DNA from: Roseivirga sp.
GTDB taxonomy: Bacteria; Bacteroidota; Bacteroidia; Cytophagales; Cyclobacteriaceae
DNA length: 64,000 bases
NCBI GenBank assembly: GCA_021404565.1
Contig: JAAWWF010000026.1
Location: forward strand, 62,001 to 126,000
Direction of reading: 5' to 3'
Below, piece after piece: positions 25,704-34,799 of this stretch. Numbering within the stretch: the stretch's first letter is position 1; each line of letters starts with the position of its first letter. The translations under genes and the position numbers were made by a program. The notes under the pieces are model-generated. The model was given only the letters and a program-made list of their open reading frames with translations. It had not been told where the DNA came from and ran no database searches.

Positions 25704-27332
25704 TTACCTTAACTCAAAATACTTAAAGATGGGATACTCAACAGTATTCTCCCCAAGGCCCTTACCTTCAAAATAAGCATCAAAGAAATTCCAGGTGACC
25801 AGGCCATCATCTGATTCAGCTTCCAGCATATAAAACACCAGGTTGGCCAGTGGTTGGGCCAGGTCTACCATGTAATCTCCTGCTTTATATTTTCTCGAAC
25901 CGGCTGCGAAGGCCCCCTCAATCGTGGCCATATTGTGCTTTTCAAACTTACGTCTGCCCTTAGTCATTTTCGTGGCATTGTAAACCTCGCCTTTTACACG
26001 TACAGATTTTTCAAGCCTGGTAACCGCAACTCCGTGATCCATCAGGTGCTGAGCAATATTTTCAAACTCAGCCGGTATGATATAGCCTTTTGGCACAATG
26101 GCCGAGGTAGTCGCCTCAAAAGCGCTGTAATCGATGATATTCTCCAGCTCTACAATCTCTGGCTTGCGCAGGTAAGAAACCTGCCCCTTGTCATTGGTAT
26201 AAGAGGTGTAGTTATAGGTTCTGTATTTGGCAATGGGCTTATCCTGTGGCACCTTCTTAAACCTCACACCCTTGCTTGCTTTTCCACCTTGTTCCTTTAC
26301 AAAGTTGATCGCGTCTGCCTCTGCCCTGGCATTGATGGCCATCATTTCCTTTCCGTTGGTATTGGTAAACTCCAGAATCTCCGAAACAAAAGCATAAGTC
26401 GCATTGATACGCTGGTAAAAACGTTCATGGGCAAAAGACTCGCTTAGTATAGCCATTCGGTTTCTCAGCCCAAACTGATTTACCAGGTAACGTGGATGAT
26501 GGTTGTAGGTAGAAATGGTCTTGATAGGCCAACCCTCCTGACGGGTGAAATAGTAGCCATAAGGCCCCAGATGCACACCATAGTCATCACGTACCTTATC
26601 GGTAACAGTCGGTAGAATTTTATTCCAGGTAAAGTCATAAGGTGCCTTTTCTCCTGCAGAGTGATAACTGGGTGCCCAGGTAAGCGAATAACCATGCCAG
26701 GTGCCGTTGGTGGTATGCAGGTCTACAAACAGCGTGGGGTCCCAGGGTACAATGATGTTTTTAATCAGACCCTTTGTCTCCAGGGCCTCCATTTTAATAC
26801 CATCTCTGTTGAGGTCCCAGCCCTGGCTATTGGCCCGAATGCCCACCTCTTTGGGGCTGTCTTCCTGCGAAGGTCTTCGACCCGCCTCCATCTTATCGTT
26901 CGAATCAGTATTGTAAATGGGTACAAACAGAATGATCTGGTTTTTGAGCAGGTGCTTTTTATCTCCATGCAGGATTTGCCTCATCAGCACCTGCACAGCT
27001 TCCTTACCTTCCACCTCTCCGGAGTGAATATTGCCCTGTACATAGATCACCGGTTTGCCACTGGCTTTGGCCTCTTCCGGAGTAGAGATACGGGGCTCGG
27101 CCAGCACCAGTACGGGAATGTCTTTGCCCTCAAGGCTGGTACCCATAGAAATCTGCGTGATATTGGAGCTACCCTCTTTTACCGCCTTTATAAATGCCAT
27201 CACATCGGCATAAGAAGAGGTTTTCTGGTAAACGCTGAGCTCAGGGGTGGTCAAAAGCTTCTTGTCCCATTCTTGTGCAGACAGGTGCAGGCCAGACAGT
27301 AAAAAAATGCAGATCAGTAAGTTCCTCATCAT
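25704..27332 (-). CDS. Secreted M14-family zinc carboxypeptidase
   Basis: Exopeptidase of the carboxypeptidase A fold. Starting from the ATG pair at 27332/27329 it has a clear signal peptide (LLICIFLLSGLHLSAQ), so the upstream extension to 27401 is rejected. Zinc ligands are H102 and E105 in GNIHSGEVEG, with the third ligand in VDLHTTNG (about residue 206). The substrate-side segment RANSQGWDLNRD is also typical of bacterial M14 proteins of this size (about 540 residues). The C-terminal 200 residues form an extra beta-rich domain. It acts in the periplasm or outside the cell, probably in peptide scavenging. It is divergent from the MBL gene. Confidence 0.93.
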   Translation of the reverse strand: MMRNLLICIFLLSGLHLSAQEWDKKLLTTPELSVYQKTSSYADVMAFIKAVKEGSSNITQISMGTSLEGKDIPVLVLAEPRISTPEEAKASGKPVIYVQGNIHSGEVEGKEAVQVLMRQILHGDKKHLLKNQIILFVPIYNTDSNDKMEAGRRPSQEDSPKEVGIRANSQGWDLNRDGIKMEALETKGLIKNIIVPWDPTLFVDLHTTNGTWHGYSLTWAPSYHSAGEKAPYDFTWNKILPTVTDKVRDDYGVHLGPYGYYFTRQEGWPIKTISTYNHHPRYLVNQFGLRNRMAILSESFAHERFYQRINATYAFVSEILEFTNTNGKEMMAINARAEADAINFVKEQGGKASKGVRFKKVPQDKPIAKYRTYNYTSYTNDKGQVSYLRKPEIVELENIIDYSAFEATTSAIVPKGYIIPAEFENIAQHLMDHGVAVTRLEKSVRVKGEVYNATKMTKGRRKFEKHNMATIEGAFAAGSRKYKAGDYMVDLAQPLANLVFYMLEAESDDGLVTWNFFDAYFEGKGLGENTVEYPIFKYFELR

Positions 27333-27469
27333 AGCGGTTCTGTTTGACGTGAAAATAGCAATTTGAGACCGTTCTGTATCGGCTCCAAAACCGCTTTTCA
27401 TCGTAATTTATATAAATGGTAAAGTCTGGCAAAAGGGCACTTTCTATCTTCATGTATTATTGAAACGCA

Positions 27470-28369
27470 ATGGACAGAAGACACTTTATACAGAATATGG
27501 GTCTGGCCACCATGGCCTCTGCGCTACCCGGAGCACAGCTGATTGACTCTATCTTTCTCCAGAATAACTACCAAATGAAAGCCCTCAGGGGTGATTTGGG
27601 CATTTTTACGGAACGAGGTGGCACCATTCTGTGGAAGCTGTCTGATGATGGTATTGCGGTAGTAGATACCCAATTCAAAGCACAGGCAGAGCACCTGATT
27701 GAGGAGATCAAAAAGAAATCTGATCGCCAGATTGATGCCCTGATCAATACACACCATCATGGTGACCATTCAGCCGGCAATATCGCGTTCAAGGGACTGG
27801 TGAAAAACCACTTTGCCCATGAGAATTGTGTGAAGAACATGAAGGCCACGGCAGAAAAGAACAATAGCCTGGACAAGGTATTACTTCCCTCAGCCGGCTT
27901 TGGTAAAAAGTTTGTTTATAAACTGGCTGGTGAGAAGATTGCCATGCGCTATTTTGGAGCGGCTCACACGAACGGAGACGCTATCATTCACTTTGAGGAT
28001 GCCAATATTGCTCATATGGGAGACCTCCTGTTCAATCGCAGAGTGCCCTACATTGATAAAAATAATGGTGCCGATATAGCCAACTGGCAAAATGTGATGG
28101 ATGATGCCTATAAGTGGTTTGATAAGGATACCCAGCTGGTATATGGCCACTCGGGAGACGGTTATGAGATTACAGGAACCCGGGAAGATCTGAAGGCTTT
28201 TAAGAACTACCTGGGAAGGCTATTGGAGTATGTGGACAAGGGCGTGAAAGCGGGAAAAACCAAGGAGGATCTGGCCAAAACGGAACTGATTCCGGGTGCC
28301 GACCAGTGGAAAGGAAATCAAAGGCGTGCCGTGAATGCAGCCTATATTGAAATAGTGGAGGAAAAGTGA
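27470..28369 (+). CDS. MBL-fold metallo-hydrolase with Tat-like signal
   Basis: 299 residues. The N-terminus MDRRHFIQNMGLATMASALPG looks like a twin-arginine signal peptide, giving export in folded form. The metal motif THHHGDH lies at residues 94-100, with further ligands in AAHTNGDAII (about 164) and VYGHSGDG (about 225). This is the layout of subclass B-like hydrolases and of quinoprotein-relay-type MBL proteins. The substrate is unknown. The stop codon overlaps the start of the next gene by four bases, so the two are translated together. Confidence 0.93.
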   Translation: MDRRHFIQNMGLATMASALPGAQLIDSIFLQNNYQMKALRGDLGIFTERGGTILWKLSDDGIAVVDTQFKAQAEHLIEEIKKKSDRQIDALINTHHHGDHSAGNIAFKGLVKNHFAHENCVKNMKATAEKNNSLDKVLLPSAGFGKKFVYKLAGEKIAMRYFGAAHTNGDAIIHFEDANIAHMGDLLFNRRVPYIDKNNGADIANWQNVMDDAYKWFDKDTQLVYGHSGDGYEITGTREDLKAFKNYLGRLLEYVDKGVKAGKTKEDLAKTELIPGADQWKGNQRRAVNAAYIEIVEEK

Positions 28370-29115
28370 TGAATAAAATAGTGATGTGTGTATTAATGCT
28401 CTTTTTTGGTCAGGCAGGCGAAAAAGGGGTTCACAGTGGTGAAGAGCTGATTGGAGCAATGCACAAAAAATATAATGGTAAATGGTACCAGACGCTGACC
28501 TTTGAGCAGCAAACCTTACGATACGATACAGCTGGGAATGTCACCAGCGAAGAGCTCTGGTATGAAGCCCTGAGAATGCCCGACAAACTGACCATCAAAA
28601 TCGATAATTTCGATTCGGGTAACGGGATGATGATCCGTAATGACTCCTTGTATCAGTTCAACAATGGAAGCATTGCCGGCACTCGCCCCATGCTCCATCC
28701 CTTGCTGATCCTTGGGTTCTCAGTATTTAATCAGCCTGTGGAAAAGACGGTCCGGGACCTGAAAGCCCTGGGAATTGACTTTGAGAAGTTTCATAAAAGA
28801 AGTTATGAAGGGAGAAGGGTTTATGTGGTAGGGGCGCTTGAAGGTGATGAAACTTCTACACAATTCTGGATAGACAAGGAGAGAATGCTATTTGTACGTC
28901 TTATTCAGGATTTTGGTCAGGGCCGCTCACAGGATATTCGTTTCAATAAGTACCAAAGGCTGGGCAATGCCTGGATTGCCCCGGAGGTACTTTTCTACGG
29001 CAATGGTAAACTCAGGCTGAAAGAGGTATATACCAACATTCGTACCCCTGAGCTCGGCAATGAAATCTTCAACCCAAGCTTCTTTGCAAAAAGTCGCTGG
29101 AGACCTGAGGATTAA
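28366..29115 (+). CDS. Exported protein with a LolA-like fold, MBL partner
   Basis: 249 residues beginning with a short signal-like segment. The body alternates beta-strands as in LolA/LolB or outer-membrane lipoprotein-sorting proteins (WYQTLTFEQQTLRYDTAGNV ... MPDKLTIKI ... RVYVVGALEGDETSTQFWIDKERMLFVRL). It is translationally coupled (ATGA overlap) to the MBL hydrolase, so the pair probably works in the same envelope process. A lipid or hydrophobic ligand is a guess from the fold. Confidence 0.7.
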   Translation: MMNKIVMCVLMLFFGQAGEKGVHSGEELIGAMHKKYNGKWYQTLTFEQQTLRYDTAGNVTSEELWYEALRMPDKLTIKIDNFDSGNGMMIRNDSLYQFNNGSIAGTRPMLHPLLILGFSVFNQPVEKTVRDLKALGIDFEKFHKRSYEGRRVYVVGALEGDETSTQFWIDKERMLFVRLIQDFGQGRSQDIRFNKYQRLGNAWIAPEVLFYGNGKLRLKEVYTNIRTPELGNEIFNPSFFAKSRWRPED

Positions 29116-29160
29116 CGAATTGACTGAGTTATAAACCACCCCTAACCCCTACTCGAAAGG

Positions 29161-29611
29161 GAATTGATCACGAATCGGGCAACATTTCCCTTTCCTATAC
29201 TGCGTAAAGTGAGCAACTAATTCTGGTCGCAAACTCAAATACTAACCCTCAAATCCTATTATAAAAACGCATCTACTTTCCCCCTACCAGGGGGAATACA
29301 AGGGGGGCATCTCCCTCTCAGGGGGAACACAAGGGGGTACCTCTCCTAAAAAAAACTCACCCCTAAATGATCCCAAGGCTCAACAAGATTCCCTGGCACG
29401 AACTTAACCCTCTCGCATGTTTCTGAAATGAATTTATCCAACCACTCCTAATGCCTAATTGATCACGAATCAGACTATAATCCTTTTTCTATACTGTGCA
29501 CAGCCAAGAACTACTTCCGGTTCCCTGATTCAAAAGCTCAAATACCGACCCTCAAACCCTATTTATAAAAACGCATCTACTTTCCCCCTACCAGGGGGAA
29601 CACAAGGGGGG
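29161..29611. repeat. Two ~150-bp direct repeats in a 540-bp noncoding gap
   Basis: 29161-29308 and 29457-29611 share both ends: AATTGATCACGAATC at the start, and AAAACGCATCTACTTTCC followed by CCCTACCAGGGGGAA at the end; the middles are looser. The CCCCCTaccAGGGGG block is itself an inverted repeat and recurs in part at about 29310-29340. The remaining sequence up to lysC contains TGTCCGAAGGACA, another hairpin-like phrase. No gene is supported in 29116-29656. Confidence 0.7.
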
Positions 29612-29656
29612 TGTTCTCCCCTTATTTTAGGGGAGATGTCCGAAGGACAGAGGGGT

Positions 29657-30976
29657 CTAAAACTCAAACAAATGACTATTAAGCCGCTTCAGGGCCTCTT
29701 CCTTATCTGCTCTATCAATTAACAGCGAGATATTATGACGGCTTCCTCCGTATGAAATCATCCGGATAGGAATTTCTGTCATGGCCGAAAATATCTTGTT
29801 GACAATTCCTTTCTTCTGAGCTACAAAGTTGCCCACTACGCAAATGATGGTTTGGTTTCGGTCTACTTCCACCGCACCCAGGGCCTCCAGCTCTTTCATG
29901 ATCGCAGGCAGTCGGCTATCGTCATCAATGGTCACCGAAACAGCTACCTCAGAGGTGGTTACCATATCTACCGGGGTTTTGTGTTTTTCAAAGCTCTGGA
30001 AGATCTTGGTCATAAAACCATAGGCCAGCAGCATCCTGGACGACTTGATCTTCACGGCTATAATCCCATCCTTGGCGGCCAGCGCCTTAATCTCATTTGA
30101 AATCGTGTCTTTCCCAATCACGGTGCCCTTTGCCTCTGGGTCCATGGTGTTGAGCAGCTTTACAGGAATGCCATAGCGCTGTGCCGGCCAGATAGAGGCC
30201 GGATGAAGAATCTTTGCCCCAAAATAAGCCAGCTCGGCCGCCTCATCAAAAGAAAGCTCCGCGATGGGAAAGGTCTTATCCACTACCCTGGGGTCATTGT
30301 TGTGCATGCCGTCAATGTCCGTCCAGATTTGAATCTCCGAAGCATTCAGGGCCGCCCCAAGCAGTGAAGCAGAATAGTCACTTCCACCTCTTTTCAGGTT
30401 GTCAATCTCTCCGTTATGGTTTTTGCAGATATAACCCTGGGTAACAAATAGCGAAACACCATCATGCGCTGCAATCAACTCTGTGAGCCTTTCGGTGGTG
30501 TAGGGAATATCCGGTTCTCCCTCTTCGTTGGTACGCATAAAGTCCAGTGCCGGTAGCAGCCTGGCCTTTACACCCTGCTCCTGAAGATAGAGCGTAAACA
30601 GCTTAGTAGACATCAGCTCACCCTGGGCCAGGATATCGCGATTCAATGCCCCGTTGTAAGAGATGCGCAAGGTGATGTTCAAAAACTCAAAATGCTCATT
30701 GATCACAGCCGAAGCCTCTTCCCTTTTTGCTTCAGTCCTTAGCAAAGCAGGAATGAAATTATCGTAGTGGGCTTTAAGGTCATCGATCTTCTTTTTAGCA
30801 GCCTCTTTATCTGCTTCGCGCAACGATTCACCAATTCCCGTAAGGGAGTTAGTCGTACCTGACAGCGCAGAAAGTACTACAATCTTAGACTCAGCATCAC
30901 GTGTAATCAGCTTTGCCACGATATGCATGTTCTCCGGCTTGCCTACCGAAGTGCCTCCAAACTTTAAGATTTGCAT
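29657..30976 (-). CDS. lysC: Aspartate kinase
   Basis: First step of the aspartate pathway, phosphorylating L-aspartate for lysine, threonine, methionine and diaminopimelate synthesis. 439 residues with the N-terminal KFGGTSVGK loop (residues 4-12), an RGGSDYSA segment, and two C-terminal ACT domains that usually bind the feedback effector (lysine or threonine). There is no homoserine dehydrogenase part, so this is the monofunctional LysC/AK III type. No lysine riboswitch was recognised in the 139-base gap upstream of it. Confidence 0.96.
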   Translation of the reverse strand: MQILKFGGTSVGKPENMHIVAKLITRDAESKIVVLSALSGTTNSLTGIGESLREADKEAAKKKIDDLKAHYDNFIPALLRTEAKREEASAVINEHFEFLNITLRISYNGALNRDILAQGELMSTKLFTLYLQEQGVKARLLPALDFMRTNEEGEPDIPYTTERLTELIAAHDGVSLFVTQGYICKNHNGEIDNLKRGGSDYSASLLGAALNASEIQIWTDIDGMHNNDPRVVDKTFPIAELSFDEAAELAYFGAKILHPASIWPAQRYGIPVKLLNTMDPEAKGTVIGKDTISNEIKALAAKDGIIAVKIKSSRMLLAYGFMTKIFQSFEKHKTPVDMVTTSEVAVSVTIDDDSRLPAIMKELEALGAVEVDRNQTIICVVGNFVAQKKGIVNKIFSAMTEIPIRMISYGGSRHNISLLIDRADKEEALKRLNSHLFEF

Positions 30977-31115
30977 TTTGATATTGGGATTAATTCATTG
31001 TCCGGTCATACCAAACCTGATTCAGTATGACAAATTAAAAGGGGTTGTTTCTGAAGAAGTCTTTGCATCAAGCGAAGTGAAGCATTCCGCTCTGACAGCA
31101 GGCCCAATGGACCTA

Positions 31116-31592
31116 CTAAAAGCCAAGCATTTTAATAGCGGTAATGGCAGCTTCATCGCCTTTATTGCCATACTTGCCTCCAGCTCTGTCAAGCGCCTGT
31201 TTTTGAGTATTGGGAGTCAGCACCCCAAAGATTACCGGTTTATTGTACTTAAGGCTTACATTGGTGATGCCTTGCGCCACTGCTTCACAGATAAAATCGA
31301 AGTGTCTTGTTTCGCCCTGTACCACACAGCCCAGGCAAATTACCGCATCGATATCTTCATGTTGTGCCATCCACTGAGCAGCCAGTGAAAGCTCAAAGGT
31401 TCCCGGTACACTCTTTCGAATGATATTGTCTTTATCAGCTCCATGCTCCAAAAGCGTGGAGTACACACCTGAATACAGTGACTCTGTCACTTCTTCATTC
31501 CACTCGGATACGACCACCGCAAATTTACTGCGGCTGATATCCTTTACATTCTTATTACTGTAATCGCTGAGGTTTTTCTGGTTTGACGCCAT
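31116..31592 (-). CDS. ribH: 6,7-dimethyl-8-ribityllumazine synthase
   Basis: Penultimate step of riboflavin synthesis, condensing the ribitylamino-uracil with dihydroxybutanone phosphate. 158 residues, the normal size. Visible family segments are VVVSEWNEEVTESL, VPGTFELSLAAQ, GCVVQGETRHFDF (with the catalytic histidine) and FGVLTPNTQKQALDRAGG. It forms icosahedral or pentameric assemblies in the cytoplasm. A terminator lies just upstream, so it probably has its own promoter. Confidence 0.97.
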   Translation of the reverse strand: MASNQKNLSDYSNKNVKDISRSKFAVVVSEWNEEVTESLYSGVYSTLLEHGADKDNIIRKSVPGTFELSLAAQWMAQHEDIDAVICLGCVVQGETRHFDFICEAVAQGITNVSLKYNKPVIFGVLTPNTQKQALDRAGGKYGNKGDEAAITAIKMLGF

Positions 31593-31606
31593 TGCTTTAT
31601 ATCAAA

Positions 31607-31640
31607 TAAAAAAAGGTAAGACCTTTCGACCTTACCTTTC
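31607..31640 (-). terminator. Rho-independent terminator of the TPR gene
   Basis: On the minus strand GGTAAG pairs with CTTACC around a ten-base loop, flanked by A and T runs, and ends in seven Ts. It is placed 20-50 bases after the stop of the TPR membrane gene at 31661. The A-run on the other arm may give some activity in the opposite direction. Confidence 0.8.
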
Positions 31641-31660
31641 ATGTTAAACGATTTCTTTTA

Positions 31661-32350
31661 TTAACGAGAGGTAAGGGCTTCCAGCCTTGCCTTCTGTTTT
31701 CTTGCTTCATTGTATTCAGAAGCACCAAAGTAGTTGTCTACAATCTTAGAAACTGCCCTTAATGCTGCATTATTATCACTGTTGTTTTCATGCGCCAGAG
31801 CTGCCTTAAACAAGTAAGCGGGTGAAAAGTACTTATCATCCACCGCATCAGCTGCATTTTCATACTGGCTGGCCGCATCGCTATACTGTCCCAGCTCCAT
31901 ATAGGCGTCTCCTCTCAGCTCATATGCCCTGCCCTGTGCCAGTACTTCCGAAGTACTGAAATCATTGAGGTGATCCAGTGCCGCTTCGAAATTTCCCTGC
32001 TTCAGGTAAATAGCACCTGCGTAGAAATTAGCCAGATTCGCAGCACTTGTGCTTCCGTAAATGTCTATGATATCCAGAAAACCAAGATTTCTGCCGTCAC
32101 CATTCATGGCCAGGTCAAGGCTGTCCTGCTCAAAATAGTACTGAGCCTGAAAGAGCTCATCCTGGGCATTAGCATTTTTTTTCTGCTTGCCTTGTTCGAG
32201 AATAAAATAGATACTGGCACCAATAATGATGATTGCACCGGCTATTACCCCGATAAAGCCCATTGGGCCCAGTTCTTTCTTTACAGAATCGATACTCGAT
32301 TCGCTTGTATATTTTACTGATTTCGCCTCTTCAGTCGTATTCTTCGCCAT
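31661..32350 (-). CDS. YfgM-like membrane-anchored TPR protein
   Basis: About 229 residues from the ATG at 32350. An apparent longer start is a TTG inside the promoter box and is rejected. A charged cytoplasmic N-terminus is followed by one transmembrane helix (GFIGVIAGAIIIIGASIYFIL, about residues 33-53) and TPR repeats to the end. The layout matches the YfgM/DUF2133 group, whose E. coli member associates with the Sec translocon and periplasmic chaperones. The promoter and terminator around it make it a single-gene unit. Confidence 0.88.
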   Translation of the reverse strand: MAKNTTEEAKSVKYTSESSIDSVKKELGPMGFIGVIAGAIIIIGASIYFILEQGKQKKNANAQDELFQAQYYFEQDSLDLAMNGDGRNLGFLDIIDIYGSTSAANLANFYAGAIYLKQGNFEAALDHLNDFSTSEVLAQGRAYELRGDAYMELGQYSDAASQYENAADAVDDKYFSPAYLFKAALAHENNSDNNAALRAVSKIVDNYFGASEYNEARKQKARLEALTSR

Positions 32351-32368
32351 CTCTTGAAAATTAGCACG

Positions 32369-32397
32369 CAAATATAAGGAAATTGTTGAAAAGCAAA
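32369..32397 (-). promoter_or_regulatory. Bacteroidota-type promoter of the TPR gene
   Basis: Minus-strand TATATTTG (plus 32369-32376) matches the -7 box TAnnTTTG exactly. TTTG (plus 32394-32397) lies 17 bases upstream, as expected for the -33 box. Transcription would start about 12 bases before the ATG at 32350. Confidence 0.8.
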
Positions 32398-32407
32398 GGG
32401 TTAATCC

Positions 32408-33439
32408 TTAGTCAGTTATATAAGGATAATCTTCCTGCACATAAACGTCCTTATAAGCCTCTGAAGGGTCCGGGTAATCAGACTCCTCAGCAAACTTCAC
32501 GCTTTCCATTACATCTGCTTTGATTTTAGTATCGATCTCTTTCAGTTCTTCCTCAGAAGCAAACTTGTTTTTAAGGATGTGATCCTTCACATATTCGATC
32601 GGGTCGCGGTCTTTATAATCCTGAACCTCTTCCTTAGATCGGTATTTAGCAGGATCAGACATTGAGTGCCCCTTGTATCTATAAGTTCTGAACTCGAGCA
32701 GGGTAGGCCCGTCTCCTCTTCTGGCTCTGTCGGCAGCTTCTCCTACGGCTACATGCACATTTTCAGGATTCATGGCATCTACAGGAGCAGCCGGCATGTC
32801 ATAAGCCTCCGCCAGGGTATACAACTCTCTTACATTCGAAGTTCTCTCTACTGAAGTACCCATGGCATAACCATTGTTCTCAATTACAAAGATTACGGGT
32901 AGCTTCCAGGTCATGGCCATATTCAACGCTTCGTGAAAAGCTCCCTGACGTACAGCGCCATCACCCATCATACAAATACACAGCTTGCCTGTCTTGTTAT
33001 ACTTCTCTGCAAAGGCAATACCCGCGCCTAATGGCACCTGACCACCCACAATACCATGTCCTCCAAAGAAGCCTTTGTCTCTGTCAAACATGTGCATAGA
33101 GCCTCCTTTACCTTTGGAAACACCGGTTTCTTTCGCCATCAGCTCAGCCATGATCGCCTTCGGGTCTGTACCCAAAGCCAGTGGCTGACCGTGATCACGG
33201 TAGGCAGTAATCCATTTATCGCCTTTTTCCAGCGCTGTTACAGCTCCACTGGCACAGGCTTCCTGGCCAATATAAAGGTGACAAAAACCTCGGATTTTCT
33301 GCTGGCCGTAAAGCTGGCCGGCCTTCTCTTCAAACCTGCGCATGAGTAACATATTCTCATACCAGAACATGTACGTATCCTTAGAAAACCTCGCTTTCTT
33401 ACTTGCTTTTGCTTTCGTTGTTCCTTTAGTTGCAGCCAT
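32408..33439 (-). CDS. pdhA: Pyruvate dehydrogenase E1 component, alpha subunit
   Basis: Thiamine-diphosphate-dependent E1 alpha of the pyruvate dehydrogenase complex. 343 residues. The TPP motif reads MMGDGAVRQGAFHEALNMAMTWKLPVIFVIENN (GDG ... NN, about residues 175-207). The region with AYRDHGQPLALG and the phosphorylation-loop-like YRYKGHSMSDPAKYR segment are also conserved. The N-terminal 18 residues are lysine- and threonine-rich. The E1 beta gene is not adjacent. It is divergent from recF across 98 bases. Confidence 0.95.
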   Translation of the reverse strand: MAATKGTTKAKASKKARFSKDTYMFWYENMLLMRRFEEKAGQLYGQQKIRGFCHLYIGQEACASGAVTALEKGDKWITAYRDHGQPLALGTDPKAIMAELMAKETGVSKGKGGSMHMFDRDKGFFGGHGIVGGQVPLGAGIAFAEKYNKTGKLCICMMGDGAVRQGAFHEALNMAMTWKLPVIFVIENNGYAMGTSVERTSNVRELYTLAEAYDMPAAPVDAMNPENVHVAVGEAADRARRGDGPTLLEFRTYRYKGHSMSDPAKYRSKEEVQDYKDRDPIEYVKDHILKNKFASEEELKEIDTKIKADVMESVKFAEESDYPDPSEAYKDVYVQEDYPYITD

Positions 33440-33537
33440 GGCTTAAATATGATTAAAGGGTTTTTTCAATACCCCTAATGGTCAATGTTTTGAATCGGAC
33501 TGCGAAAATAAGACAAAAACCCTCAACATAGAAATTA

Positions 33538-34665
33538 ATGCACCTTGAAAATATAAGCCTTAACAATTTCAAGAACTACGAAAGTGCGAAGGTGCATTTG
33601 TCTAAGGAGATCAATTGCTTTGTGGGTAAAAACGGAAGTGGTAAAACCAACCTGCTGGATGCCATATACTACCTGAGCATTACCAGGAGCGCTTTTACCT
33701 CTCAGGACGTGCAGTGCATGAAGCACGATGAGACCTACTTTTCAATCAGGGGAGAATATGAAATAGACGAGAAGAAACGCACAGCCATCTGCGGACTGCA
33801 AACGGGTAAAAAAAAGCTGGTTAAGCTGGATGACAAACCTTACCGAAAAGCCAGTGAACATATAGGCAAACTGCCCCTGGTGCTCATAGCCCCTGATGAT
33901 ACTGATGTAATTCGCGGAGGTAGCGAAGACCGCAGAAAGTTCTTTGATGCCATCATAGCGCAAACAGACCAGGCCTACCTGCAAAACCTGATCAAATACA
34001 ACCATACCATGAAGCAGCGCAATTCGCTGCTCAAGCAGTTTCTGGAGCGTGACTACTTTGACATCACCCTGCTCAAGCAGTATGACAAGCAATTGATAGA
34101 GCTGGGTAAGCTGATCTACAAGGCGCGCAAGCAATTTATCACCGCATTTCAACCCCTGGTGGCTCAGCACTACCAGCAGATTTCTGAAAAAAGCGAGAAC
34201 GTGGCCCTGGAGTATACCTCACATTTTGATGAAGATGTGGAGATGCTCTTTGAAGATAACCTGGCCAAAGACCGGGTATTGAAACGCACCAGCATTGGAA
34301 TTCACAAGGATGAGTACCCGTTTCTGATGGACGATCGGCACATCCGAAAATTCGGTAGCCAGGGACAGCAAAAATCCTACCTGATCGCCCTCAAGCTGGC
34401 CAACTTTGACTTTCTCTTAAAGGAAAAAGAGGTAAAGCCATTGCTGCTGCTGGACGACATCTTCGATAAGCTGGATGATTTTCGAATTACCAAGCTGATG
34501 GAGATGGTTGCCTCCGATGCCTTCGGGCAGATTTTTGTGACCGATGCCCGCCCGGAGCGCACTTTTGGCATTTTTGAAAACATAGAACATGATGTGAAAA
34601 TCTTTTCTGTGGAGCAGGGAGCAATCCAGGAAATCGATGGCCGCGATAACTGGGTGATTGAATAA
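33538..34665 (+). CDS. recF: DNA replication and repair protein RecF
   Basis: SMC-like ATPase that loads RecA at single-strand gaps. 375 residues. The Walker A motif GKNGSGKTNLLDAIYYLS lies at residues 29-46; the signature motif (KFGSQGQQKSYLIALKLA, about 272-289) and Walker B (LLLLDDIFDKLD, about 300-311) are in the expected C-terminal positions. Not next to dnaA or gyrB here, which is common in Bacteroidota. Confidence 0.97.
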   Translation: MHLENISLNNFKNYESAKVHLSKEINCFVGKNGSGKTNLLDAIYYLSITRSAFTSQDVQCMKHDETYFSIRGEYEIDEKKRTAICGLQTGKKKLVKLDDKPYRKASEHIGKLPLVLIAPDDTDVIRGGSEDRRKFFDAIIAQTDQAYLQNLIKYNHTMKQRNSLLKQFLERDYFDITLLKQYDKQLIELGKLIYKARKQFITAFQPLVAQHYQQISEKSENVALEYTSHFDEDVEMLFEDNLAKDRVLKRTSIGIHKDEYPFLMDDRHIRKFGSQGQQKSYLIALKLANFDFLLKEKEVKPLLLLDDIFDKLDDFRITKLMEMVASDAFGQIFVTDARPERTFGIFENIEHDVKIFSVEQGAIQEIDGRDNWVIE

Positions 34666-34766
34666 GCTCGAAACGCAGCGCATCCGGGTTGAGGTGTCAA
34701 CAATTCTTTTGAATCCTATCCAAATCTGCTTAATATAGCTCTCCCGATCAGTATATAATCCATCAG

Positions 34767-34797
34767 CTAATCAATAACTTATATTAAAATTGATTAG
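34767..34797. promoter_or_regulatory. Inverted repeat directly upstream of the MscS gene
   Basis: CTAATCAAT (34767-34775) and ATTGATTAG (34789-34797) are exact inverted repeats with a 13-base AT-rich spacer, ending two bases before the ATG at 34800. This could be an operator or an RNA hairpin over the start; which one cannot be decided from sequence. Confidence 0.4.
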
Positions 34798-34799
34798 TT

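Noticed and set aside
29459-29722. 87-codon frame between the MBL partner and lysC
   Set aside because: It consists mostly of the direct-repeat unit and then runs into the lysC 3' end on the other strand.
30977-31115. Lysine riboswitch upstream of lysC
   Set aside because: Only a short GTCATAC/GTATGAC pairing is visible, without the length or conserved core of a lysine riboswitch.
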